NCBI GenBank assembly: GCA_942486035.1 | Contig: CALNXK010000033.1 | Location: 1,762,001 to 1,826,000, forward strand | From: Porites lobata | Taxonomy: Eukaryota; Cnidaria; Anthozoa; Scleractinia; Poritidae | DNA: 64,000 nucleotides | Reading direction: 5' to 3' | Shown here: in pieces, positions 14,801 to 27,800 of the stretch | Position numbering within the stretch: the stretch's first letter is position 1 | Layout: every line of letters starts with the position of its first letter | Position numbers and translations under genes: made by a program | Notes under the pieces: generated by a model | What the model saw: only the letters and a program-made list of their open reading frames with translations | Told to the model about the DNA's origin: nothing | Databases searched by the model: none

Positions 14801-17800
14801 AAATTAAATTTGGGAAATTATGGGATTTTTCGGGGTATTTTGAAAAAAACAACGACTGAAAGGCCTACTCGCTAAAAATTAGCATTCCGGGGAAAATTGT
14901 CTCTGATGACTCCATACCAATCCTTCTAAATTTGACTCAATTCATAACATTAGAAACAGAGTCAAATTTAGAGGGATTTGTATTGAGTCATCAGAGCAAA
15001 ATGGGACAAGCATCTCCGAGACAAATCCATGTATTATTATAAACTACTATTATACTAATTTCTTGTTTATTTCAGGTTCTTCAAGAGGCAAATGAAAAAA
15101 TCACCACACAGCAAAAAGAACTGAAAGAAGCCCACAGTGCAAGAAAACTTGCGATGGCTGAGTTTAGTGAATTAAATGACAAGCTAGCTGACATTCGGTC
15201 TGCCAAGACCAAGGTGTCAAGAATGCTGCGAGAAAAAGAAGAAGAAATGGGTATTCTTTCACATTCCCATGCATTCACGATATTCCCTTTCATTTTTATT
15301 TTGATCTTTTGTAGTATGTAGTGTTAATAATTGTTGTCTAATTCTCTCTAAACAGAATCCACTTTACAAAAGCTTGATGGCTTGAGGCAGGAAGTACGAA
15401 ATGCTGATAGAAAGAAAAGAGAAGTGAGTCTCTTTTCTGTTGGCCATGGTAGTATTCAAACTAACTAATAGTTCTAGTACAGTAGCATGTGTGGTCCTGA
15501 TTGACAGTGCAATATTCAGATTAGTCATTATTCTGTTTGAATAGATGTGCCATTGTTTGCTTATTTACATGCCAAGTTTTCAGTAAAAATTGAATAAGTC
15601 AGCAGGTTTGAATAAGGTAAATATCAACAATGGTCCATTAGTCCCCTTTTTTACTAGGGGGAGGATGACTGGGGGCATTCTTCCCCAGAGAATTTTGAAA
15701 TTTCGAGGCCCTAAAATGTCATGTTCAGCATTCTGGGGACCAAACTGAGGAGAAAAGTTTTTTCAAGAAAATGTAGCTTTCAACAACTTTTGATTTATAA
15801 GTTACACAATAAATTCCTACAAGCAACGGACAAATAATGAAAACTAAATTATGTACCTTTGCACATAAACAAATTCTGTGTAAAACTGTGAAAATTGACT
15901 GAAGTATAGCGTTCACTAAAACATAATGTAAAACCAGTGGGCCTTTATGAAAGCACATCATAAGAACATTTTCATTCAGATTTTTTGACATAGTTTTTGT
16001 TTACAATGTTTTTTAAACTAGATGCTTCTTTTTTCCTGGAAAAAGTAGCCTGGCAACTTCTATGAGTAAAGTAGCTGATGAAGCCATCTATGCTTATTGA
16101 AACCCCTGTACATGCAATGTATAGTTCACATTTTATCACCATGCAGGGGGCTATAGCTCATTTCTTTTATGAACATTCTAACAATGCTTCCATGTGCATC
16201 TGGTGAAGTTATTTTTTTGTTGTTTCTCTTTAATGTTTAGATTGCTTCACAAGTGGAGGAAATGTCTGCGGAAGCAAACAAAGAAAGAAAGCTTAGAGCT
16301 AGAAGTGACCAGGTACATTGGACCTCCTTTGTCTTGTGTTTGAAAATAAAAGATATTCTTGGAATGAGAGAAATAAATGTCTACCATGGAAGGATGCACT
16401 ATCAGTCTACAATAGATATTTTGTTTGTTGTTTGTAAACACAAGTGATTATTTCCTACTTCTCTGTTTAATGCTGTTGGCTATTTTTTCTTCTTAGTATG
16501 CAAAGCAACTTGAAGAAGAAATTGAATACCTAAAGGTAATTTCAGAACTTTAAAACAACTTCTAACATAAACTTCTCAGTTGATCTCAAGATATCAAAAG
16601 TATTAAAGGCAATTACAGGAAGATCCAAAATATAATTTCCATCAGCTTCAAGTCGTCTTTCCTTTCCATGTCTCTTTGATTTAAGTTCTGTATAACTGAG
16701 CGCTGATGAAGAGTCAAGAGGATAATGAGCTGCCCTTCAGCCTTAGGTTTGCTGGCCAGATGATCTGATGAATATTTTGATGTGTTGACCTTTTACATTT
16801 TACCTCTTTGCTGCTTGCAAATAACCCCCACCACCACCACTATGACTAAAATGGTCTTAGTAAACTTAAACATTGAAAGTAGTTTTCAATTTATGTTTGT
16901 TTTTGTTTATTGACTCAGGCTAAACAAAGAAGTTTAGGGAGACCATTTCCTAGTGATACCACAGCAGAAGACCAACAACAAGAAATTTCCAGGTGAGTTA
17001 TTAATTTTACGTTGCTTTTATTTACATATTAAAGTACGTGTACTCAGTAAAAGTGCTTCAGCTGCTTGCATGAGTTAGAATTGCAGATGCAAAACATATG
17101 CTTGACTCTAACTGCATTTGTTTGCAGGCTTAAAGGTGAAATTGAAAAACTTAAGTTAGAGTATGAGGAATCTACAACACAAGAACAACAGAAGCACTCA
17201 AATGAAGTCAAGGTGAATTGTTAAAAAAAATGATCATTACTGTTTTATGTTTATAATTTAGTGCTCGTTAAGTGTGGGATTATATATTAAATTCATCATC
17301 TCCTATTACAGGAACTTACTGAAAAGCTTCTTGATGTTGAGTCAGGCAGGATGTCCTTGAAAAATGAGGTAATTATTTTGTTCATTACATTTCATGGTTG
17401 TGTAAATACACTGTGCCATAAATACTAATACATGTAGTTGTTTATTTTTTAATGATCAATGGCATGCCTAGTTGCTCCAGTCAGAGTTTTGCAGTAGTTA
17501 AGTAACCCTTGTAGAATCAGACAATAATCTGTAGAATCTATGCAAATGCTATGTCACAAAGCTGTATAAAACCTATGTTAATGAGTCATACATTGCTTCA
17601 ACCAGATCCTATGTTGTTTCTATGACAGTACAATTTTTTTTTTTGTATTGAAAATGCTATGTTTTCGCTAGTCAAACGGAACCTACCTAAAAGCTATGCA
17701 GGTTTGAAAAGTAAGAATAAAGGAAGAAATGCATGACATAGTTTCCACATAGCCTATACATACAATTTACTTAACTTTTGGAAAAGATTTTAGACCTCAT

Positions 17801-20800
17801 AGTCAACCTTATAGAAAAATCATTATATGAGTGACATAGGAAAAAATATGTTTATGTAAAAGCTATGTAGCCTTTGTCATGATAAAACTAAATTAAAATG
17901 TCACACCGTAAAAACGTAGGCTGCAAATATGTTTCATTCACATAGCATAGAATATACATAGCACTATGTAAAAGCTAAGAATATTGTTGGAAATAAAAGT
18001 GAACATTGAGATGCTATGTAAAAGCTATTTTACTTTGATGCTTAGTGAATACATATGATGCAAATCAGAAGGAAAAGCAGAACTTTCTGTTGCATAGTAA
18101 ATACATAGCTATGTCTAGACTATGAAAAGATTTTGAATAGTATTTGCGTAGGTATTAAAAAGCTATGTACTTTTCAAATAGCCTAAACATAGTTTCAACA
18201 TAGATTTTGCATACTTTGGACTATGTTATGTGGTATGTTACATAGTTACTGCATAGGTAGTAGTGAACGTAACATAGCTGAAACATAGTCCAACATAGTA
18301 AATCAGTAGCATGAGCATAGGTTTTGCATATGTCTTGTTCTGCAATGGTAAGGAATTATTAAAAAAAAGCTCCTGAAAAGTTGATGAAATAGCACAAAAA
18401 GACTTTTCTGGTTTGCTTATGTCCAATTTATTTTACAGGTAGCAGCATTAACAGCAAGAGTGAATGAAGCAAGAATGGACAGGTAAACATCTCTCAAATA
18501 TGATTAATATAACACTTTGTCAATAGAGAAAAAAGAAGGAGAGATAAGAACAAAACAGAATTAACACACTTTGGAAGTTCTGCTGAAAATTTTATTAGTA
18601 TCACCATGTTAAAATCTTATCCAGATATCTTAAGTTAGATTAGCCTGAGATCATGCCCTCTCCCTATTATCCCTTTATGTCTCTCACGGGAAGAGGGCAT
18701 GATACATTTCTTTGTCGGATCATATGTAAAAATGCCAGAATCTGGACTTTTTTCTGATTGGATAGGAAACAATGCGGATGATTTGCGCTGTTCCGATTGG
18801 CCAAAATGATGCCATCCGTTAGTTGTTGTTGATTTCAGTCTGCATTTTTGCTTGCGAAATAAGCAGTGAATACACACGCGAGTTCGTTATGAAATTTCTG
18901 CCCGCTCAGTTTTCTTGAATTTGAAGGATGCCTAAATAGAAGTTTCATCCATTGAAATATTTACCATCTCATCGTATACCAAAACAGTTGCAGTCAAAAC
19001 TTCACCGATTATTTGAATGCAATTTGATACCGGCTACAAGTTACAGAAGCGACAAACGGGTTCACTTTTCAAATAATCAATTCATGAATGGAATCTTGAC
19101 CTGGTTTGACTGTATTTCCTCCTTCAGAAATCATGCTGCGAATTATTCTGAGCGATCTTCGCTTTCACAACACCTTTCAGTTCGTGAAATATGGTGCTTC
19201 AGCCTAATTTTTTTTCCACTGCTTTCGGTACAGAACGAAGTCAACGAGCTTTAACCAGTAAATTCTTTATTATTTGTAGCTATTCATAAAGGTACGACAG
19301 CTCCAGCTAGCAGTATATTTCATCACAAAAACAACACATAATTTTTTTTTTTTTACGAAGCGCCATCTGAACACGGACGTACTTAAAAAAATTTTTTCCC
19401 TAAAACTGATTTCAAAAGAGACATTATTCGCACCAAAATTTGATTCCCGTTTGGTAAACGCTTATTGGCTAAAAACATGACAGGTCAAGCAAACGTTAGA
19501 TTGCGTAAATTAGGGGGCGGTTGACTGCTTGTTAAATAAATGTATCAGGCGTTATTTTTTTTCCCTCTTGAGCCAAAGAAGCAAAAAAAAAAAAAAAAAA
19601 AAAAAAAGACGCCTGATCGCAGGTTAAAGTTAGATCTGCGATTCTTGTCACAGAAATGACGTAACTTAATTTTTCACGTCATTCTCCATCTTGGAATAAT
19701 AATTTTTTTTGTTATAGCCATCGAGAACACCAAGAAACAGTTGAAGAACTGAAGAGGAAGAGTGAGCGAAAAATATCTCTTCTTGAAGAAGAAAATAAGA
19801 AACTTCAGGCTGACAATGATAAGGTAAGTACCCTGGCAAAGCTGTTGATTTCACTGATCTGTGTGTGGTTTATTCATGGGACCAAAAAATGGTTTTGCAC
19901 AAATTTGCTGCTTGCAAATATGTCCCAAAAATGTAAAATATTTGGCAAAGGTGGTAAATGCCACGTTTGTATACCAAAAATATGGGTTGTAAATATAATA
20001 AAGAGACAAATGTTGCATTTACCATGTTTGCCCCAGATTTACTTCTCAGTTGTCATAAATTTGCAGCATATATTTGCCAAGAGCAAATTAGTGCAAATTC
20101 ATTTTTTCTTCCAGTGTTTGATTCCTTGGAAGTAAGTTTTATTGAACAGATTAATGTCTTGAAACTACTAAGCATTGTTGGTTCATCAGTAGCTCTTAGA
20201 GAGTACAGTTGTAATAAACCAATAGTTAGTTCCATAAATTAGTATTATAAAGAATGATTAGAACACTGTGGTGGAGAAAAAATCATTACAATCCCGTATC
20301 AATATTGTGTACTTGCTATATTGGCCGTTTTTTACTCCGCAGTTATACTGAAATGTGATTATTGATCTGCAGATGACAGAGAGTTTAGATCGAACCATTG
20401 CTGCTCATCGAAAACTTGAGGAAGATATGAGGGACAGCAATGAAAAGAAAGATGCTGTAGCTCATTGGGAAGCACAAATTGCTGAAATTATCCAATGGTA
20501 TGGTTTCTTTAGTCTAAATTGATTTGGATTGTTAATTTTATGGTACTTTTAAGCCTCCATGCTGATCTTGATCACAGGAGGAAAAAGGAGGGTGAAGTCT
20601 AGTGGTGAGAAGGCTCGTTTCCCTCTAATGTTGCCCTGGATTTGAATCCTAGAGGCAGCTTGATTTTGTTACATAGAGGATATTACTAATGTTGCCCTGT
20701 GGCAAAACAAATATTGTTTTTAGCCAGGCATATCTTCAAGCTTGTGTAATGATTTTTTATTATATAGAAAAATGACATGTTAAAATAATAGAGGAAATTA

Positions 20801-23800
20801 GTCCTGATAAACTCATCTTGATTATGGAAAATAAACCACTCGGATCCCGGATGTAGTTTTTATGAATTTTACGAGTGGTATATAGTCCAGTAAAACACTC
20901 GTGTCTATATAATAAAAATGATTATGTTGAGTCCTGGGACTCATCTTGTGAAAAATCATGAGACCCAGAATGCAATATGCTTTAAATTTTTCTAGTATAA
21001 GTTTTTTGTCCACTGAAAATTAAAACTACTCAATTTCCTGATGGATTCTGTCTTAATCATTAAAGCCCTAATTTTTAAATTGAGATTCTCATTTACTGTC
21101 CCTTTACGTTTTCAATAGAAGTAGTGGGGAGAATTTGTTGAAATGTCAATTAGAATCGTCTTCCTTGATCTTGACCTCAATTCTCATGATCGCTGTGTTT
21201 TCTAAAGCATTGATATTATAAGGAGAAATTTCATGCTGATCACTCTTAGGTCTTAAAGGGTTAATCATTACAACCTTTTTTTTTAAATATTTTATTTAGG
21301 GTGAGTGATGAAAAGGAAGCAAGAGGGTATCTCCAGGCTTTAGCAAGTAAGATGACTGAAGAATTAGAGGGACTCAAGTCTTCTGGATATGCAACAATAC
21401 CAAGGGTGGGTAGAAGAGTAACTAATATATCAAGCATGAGATGCCATGTTCCATCACCAGATGAAACGCTGAGAAGAGAGTTGAAAATACGACATGCAGC
21501 AGAGTATTTTTGAAGAACTTTGAGGTGTTTCATCTGATGATTAAACACTATGTCAAATGCTCGATATTACTATTCAAACAAAATGATTTTTGAAGGAGAA
21601 ATTAAGGATGCAAAAATGAGAAGTTTTTCATCTGAGTTCTAAACACTCATCAAGCATTAATTTTCTTTGTCTTTTTTTCAATTATTAATGAGTTTTTGAA
21701 TGATAAGTCACCTTTGACATTATTGCTTAGTGTATGGGTGGGGCCAGGGAGTACAGACCAGTCTAAAAGGCAGTCTCTTTAACCCTTTAAGCCCCAGTAT
21801 CCACATACAAATTGTCCAAACTGATCTCCATATATTTCCTTAAAGAATGAGTTGAGAGAATTTGATAATCGATGAAGGCATTTTTACTTAAGTGATCATT
21901 TTATTAATTCTCATAACTTATCTGTTGACAATGTATGGATATTGTTAGGAGAAAATTGATCGTGGTCACTATTGGGACTTAAAGGGTTAGGAACTCAATG
22001 AACACATGTAGGCTGTGAGATGGGAAGAAAATCTTAAGTGATTTGCTAAATGCATGTAGGGTGATAGAGAAACTAATACATAAAGAAATACTTTGACAGG
22101 TGAGATGTGCATCTCACAAACTCCCTTGTTTTTTAATAGACAATGATGTTAATTATTAACATTTTCCTTGCATGATCAGTGATCGTGTGAGAATAATGTG
22201 TGATGTTTGTTCTTGATCGTCAATACTTACTGGACTCGTGTTGATGTTCATTTCATAGGGTGAGAAGAATCAGTGGCAGATGAGAAGATCACAGAAGATG
22301 GATAAACAGGAAATTTTACAACTTCAGGCCAATCTGCAGGCTGAAATCCAAGCGAAGCAACTCATGGGTGAGGAGATGAACAAGATCAAAGCTGCAAATG
22401 TGGCAAATGAGAGGTAAAAACAGGCGTTACTGTTAGACTTTTCACATCAAATTGCATTGTTTCAAAACTGAAGGAAAATAATAAATTTTGAAATGTAAAA
22501 TGCTGAGAAGTTAAGTAGCCTGTGAAAATAATGGCAGAGAGGTTTAATTTTAATTGTGTAGTCACACTATAGGATTGCTTTCACAGACTCAAAAGGTAGA
22601 GCTACCTTGTGGAGCATAATAACAGTACCATAGGAAAGAACTACTCTGTAGCTTTCATTTGAATGGTCACACCATAGGATTTCATCCAAAGACTCAGAAG
22701 TTAAAACCACCTTGTACAGCATAATAAACATTACCACAGGAAAGTACTGCTCAGTAGCTTTCATTTGAATGGTCACACCATAGGATTTCATCCAAAGACT
22801 CAGAAGTTAGAACCACCTTGTACAGCATAATAAACAGTACCACAGGAAAGTACTGCTCAGTAGCTTTCATTTGAATGGTCACACCATAGGATTTCATCCA
22901 CAGACTCAAAAGTCAGAACCACCTTGTACAACGTAATAAACAGTACCACAGGAAAGAACTGCTCAGTAGCTTTCATTTGAATGGTAACACCATAGGATTT
23001 CATCCACATTAGAACTACCTTAAACAACATAATTGACCGTACCACTGGAAAGTACTGCTCAATAGCTTTCATTTGAATGGTCAAACCATAGGATTTCATC
23101 CACAGAAGCATCGTGTACAAGGATGTGAAAGCTACCATTTTATCTTTCCTAATGTTTTTATCATTTTCATTTCAGAAAACTTGGTGAATCAGAAGCACAG
23201 TGTGAAACTTTACGGGAAGAAGTCAAGCAACTCAAGGCAGAAATTGAACAGTGGAGACTTGGCGGCAAGACAGCAAGTATGTTTAGGATATACATGCATT
23301 TTGAATACTTGTGAGCATAAATAACTTGAATCACTGTTGAATCGCCAAAAATACATACATACATACATACATACTTTATTGGCTTTTTTTCAGAGTCAAT
23401 TTTACATTACAAAATTATAAACCAAGTACATGACAATAAGAATAACAAATACAAAAAGTAAAACAAAGCCAAAACGGTAGTTTACTTCCAACAAGAAACC
23501 TCCATAGACAGTGCCTCTAAGAATTTTGATTCACCTGTTGAATCGCCTAAAAGGCTTTTGACACAGATAACAGCTCTTCCAACGAGAAAACTCTGACAGT
23601 GCCTCTAAGAATTTTGATTCACCTTGTGCATGTGGAAGATTACTTAGAATAAATGTTTAAATTTTAGGCTATGGGAATAACGTGACTGATGAGTGTGGGA
23701 AATTTACCAGTTATTCCCTTCAGACATTGTAGGGTGTAATCCAATTGGATGGTACTTTTGTATCAGATGATATAGCTACAATTTTGTATTCCAGCTGGAT

Positions 23801-24785
23801 TCCCATTCCTGTACGTGAAGGAACCCTCAAGAGATTCACGATTGGAGGGGCTTGCTGAGGTATGAAACTACATGTACTTGGTCCAAAAGTTTCTTCCTTT
23901 TAACTTTGCAGGGATTGCATTTTTCAACATTTTTGTTAACAACTTTTTCACACTCTGAGTAGAAATCAGGAGCAATCTCTTGATTAAATTTATTTATCAC
24001 CCTAAAGCCAAAGAAGTAGAAGTGAAGCTTCTGAAGCTCACATACCAATTTTCTGGGTGTAAATTATAAATGTACCTGTTTTAATGTGTTTTATTGGCTT
24101 CTTTTGTATTCTCTCTTACACAATCTGACAGTTTAAACAACACAGTCTGTTCTAGCATAGCATGGGAAGACGGTCGCATCAACAAATGTTCCCTGTTGGT
24201 CAGGACATTTACTTTCTACCACCCATGAAATGACAAATCAGTATTAAATCTCTTTCCGCTGTGTCAAACTTTGATCCAGCCAGATTAGGAAATCCCAAAT
24301 TGACCACTATAAATTAAGAGGTCTTAAAAGGAACAAGTCCGAAAACTTTAAATGTCCAAGGTTCAAAACGACATAACAGGCAACAAAACAGATGCCATGG
24401 ATGGGCAAAACTGAAGAAGATTGAAACCCATTCAAATTATTCTGGGTTTTTGAAAACTGTTCAATGCCTTAACAATTTTTCAAACCTTGGTCCCTCTTAA
24501 TTCACTATAGACCATCAAAAACAATGCTCATCTGACAAACATTTGTTATTATCTCTTATTTTGTTATTTACATTAATTTCTTTGCTTAATTTAAAATTCT
24601 ATTTAAATTAAGGGCTTGAAAAAAGAAAACTATTCATTCAAAACACTGAACTTTCCTGTCGATTTAAAAAGCACTTAATTTAACCCTTTAAAGTCCCAAT
24701 TTAACTAAGAAAAATTTTCTCCTAAAAACATTTCATCCATTCAAAAAACTGTCAACAGATAAATATTAATATTATTAACACAATG

Positions 24786-24835
<50 letters not shown>

Positions 24836-24863
24836 TATTAGTAGTAGTAGTAGTAGTATTATC

Positions 24864-24899
<36 letters not shown>

Positions 24900-27800
24900 G
24901 TCTCATTGTTCCCTGTTGGTGGGACGTTTAGGAGAGAGACCCATGAAATAACAGGTAGCATTAAGAGGCGACTGTACTTGCAAGAAAAGCCTCTTCCGAA
25001 TTGATTTGAACTGAAATGACAACACCAAGTGTATTATACAAGATTCTGTCTACAAGTTGTATTAAAGATGTTCCGCCCTGTCGCTTACACAGTATCTTTT
25101 CTTCCGTGCTACAGGAAACAGAAAGTCAGCTTAGTGATGATGGAAGACCCATTGCTACTGTGGCTCCTTCAACGTCTCCTGATGTGAGTAACTTCCTGAA
25201 ACATTGCGGAATCATCCAAAAAGGGGCAAGGGTGTTGGAAATGTGTAGACTTGACACACTGTGTGACCACCTAATTCTTTTTTCCCGCTGGAATAGAAGA
25301 GCTAGTAAAATCATTAAGTACATTGAAATGCAAGATTTACAGTAGAACTGTGGTAAATCGAACTTTGAGGGGAAACGAAAAACAGTTTGAGTTAGCAGAG
25401 AATTTGAGTTATTGGGGTAACTTTCAGTGAAATTTTGAACAAGGGAAAGAAAACTTAGTACGAGTTAGCAGGGAAGTTGAGCTATCCACATTCGAGTTAT
25501 CGAGGTTCTACTGTGGCACTTCTGCTGCAGTTTTGAATAGTTTTATTTTTTTCTTTCAGTCTTTTTCAGTCAGGTCATCTTCCATCTCATCAACTTCATC
25601 CATGGCTCCACCACAGGTGAATAAAATGAAAATTTAAAAATTGTAGTAAAAGTCATTTACTTTTTCTGTTTTATTTCATATCTCACTTTAGTAAAATCTA
25701 ACTAGTGGTCTATTATCAATGCTGCATTCTGATTGGTTGAGCTACTACTAGGCTATTTTATGTTATAGCCCACTAGTGGCGAAAAGCGCAGGCTTTTTGG
25801 CAGCAAAAAAGGATGAAAGTCTAGCTTTAACTAGCTAAATTTTTTTTATTCTCGTTATTTTTGACCAACTAGTTGGATTTTACTAAAACAATTATTGGTT
25901 TCGTTTTTGACCTAAATCCTTTTCCCACCTTTACTAACAGAGGCAATGCTCCCTTTATCCAACAGCCTCGTGTGCACAAGTTCTCTGTTAGGACATTTAC
26001 TACACCAACAAAATGCAACCAATGTACATCGCTCATGGTTGGTTTGGTTAGGCAAGGCTCTATATGTGAAGGTAAGGAAAAAACATGTATTTTGGAGTGT
26101 TAGTAGACTATCAAATATCTTGCAAGATAGAAGTTGAATAAAAATTGAACATTTGGAACTCATAGCAGTTTAGTGTGACAGTGTCTAGTGAAGGCTGCTC
26201 GCAGGGTGGCCATGACTACCTCTTTCCTCATGCAACAGCACAACCTTGTGGGAAACAGAAGACAAGCTCATCTATTGATGATGAGTTTAATTCGTCATTT
26301 AAGTTGGTGTCTGAGTTTAAAGAGTATTCATCTTGGGGCTTTCGGACAGTGGGCCATGGGAGATGCTCCTTATTCTCGTACTCTTTTTATCAATATTTAG
26401 GTTTTCAGTAGTGGTTTAATGGCGGTTGTGTGGTCATTGCGTCATTAATTAATATAGCACCTCTCCCACAGTTTTGAGTAATTAAATATTAAGGTTTTCA
26501 GCAGAGGTTTAATGGCCAATGTGTGCTCATTGCTTCATTAATTCAACTGTCTTTGTTTTGCTTTGTTTTTTCAGTCTGTCAATATGCATGCCATGTGTCA
26601 TGCACTGATCAAGCGCCACCCATCTGTCCTGTGCCACCCAGTAGAAGACCACTTGGGATTGACCCTGACAGTGGAATTGGAACTGCCATGGAGGGAATTG
26701 TTAAGGTGATTAAAACTTATTACTTTTCTATGAATCTGTCACGGTGACTCAACATGGTGGCAGGGGATGAAACAGGACTAACTTCCCAATTGATATCAAC
26801 CTCTTCATTATCCACCCAGTCTTTGCAAGGTTGTACCACACCACCAGGGTCTATGCACGCTACTCTTTACAAACAGCATTGTGGGTTCTTTTACGTCCCA
26901 CAAGAGTCAGAAGAGTGAAAGAGCTGTGAGACGGGGCGTATGGTTTTTCGTCCTTATTCGAGAAGACTAGAATGTCTAACCTTTTGTAGATGTCATTGCA
27001 GAGGCAGCACATTCTCCTCAGTTATTTTAAGACCCTGAGTGCTGGTCCAGCCGCGGTTTGAACCCGCAACCACCTGCTCAGCAGACCGGCACTTACCCAA
27101 CTGAGCTCACTGGGCAATGGTTAATGTCACAGTTTCTAATGAACATTTGCACAAAATTTTTTTACTTTTTTCCTTTATTTTTCTCAATAGTTACAGAATT
27201 GCATTTATTCTCTCAAATTTCTTTAGATTCCCAAACCTGGTGGTATCAAGAAGGGTTGGCTTCGACAATTCGCTGTCATCTGTGATTTCAAATTATTTCT
27301 CTTTGATGTCACTGGTGACAAACCTCCCCAAATTTCTCAATCAGCAACGCAAGTTATTGATATGAGGTAGGGGTCAGTGACCGGGGTTTGCAAATTTTAT
27401 TGATGAGTATAGTCAGTGTGACTTCTGGTTCACAAATTTTGGAGTCATTTTGGAATATTTGGAGTCAAGTATCACAACGAAAAGAGCCATTTTCAGACTT
27501 TCCAGCACGTGGTCCTGGCATGTATACACTTTCGTGAGGGATACACGAAGTAGCTGTGGCAGTCCGCTGACCTGGAAAGCTCAAATCCATGATGGCGGTC
27601 ATCGAATAAAGTTTGATCGTAATTTAGTCTCTTCCTGTTTCGTCGTGCGGCATAATTCTTTAATTTCGATGATTTAATTAAGGTTTACAATTAACGTAAA
27701 TTGTATTTGTTGCGAATAAGGAAAGGACAAAACTGTCTTTGTTACCGAAAATTTCTGGAGTAGAAGTGGCTCCCTGTTTGTTACCGAAAATTTCTGGAGT

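Noticed and set aside
24752..25004. Ile-rich ORFs on both strands
   Set aside because: Translations of an ATT/GTA microsatellite.
27040..27118. Possible tRNA gene on the minus strand
   Set aside because: A and B boxes are good, but the acceptor stem and 3' half do not close. It continues into a SINE body shared with another copy.
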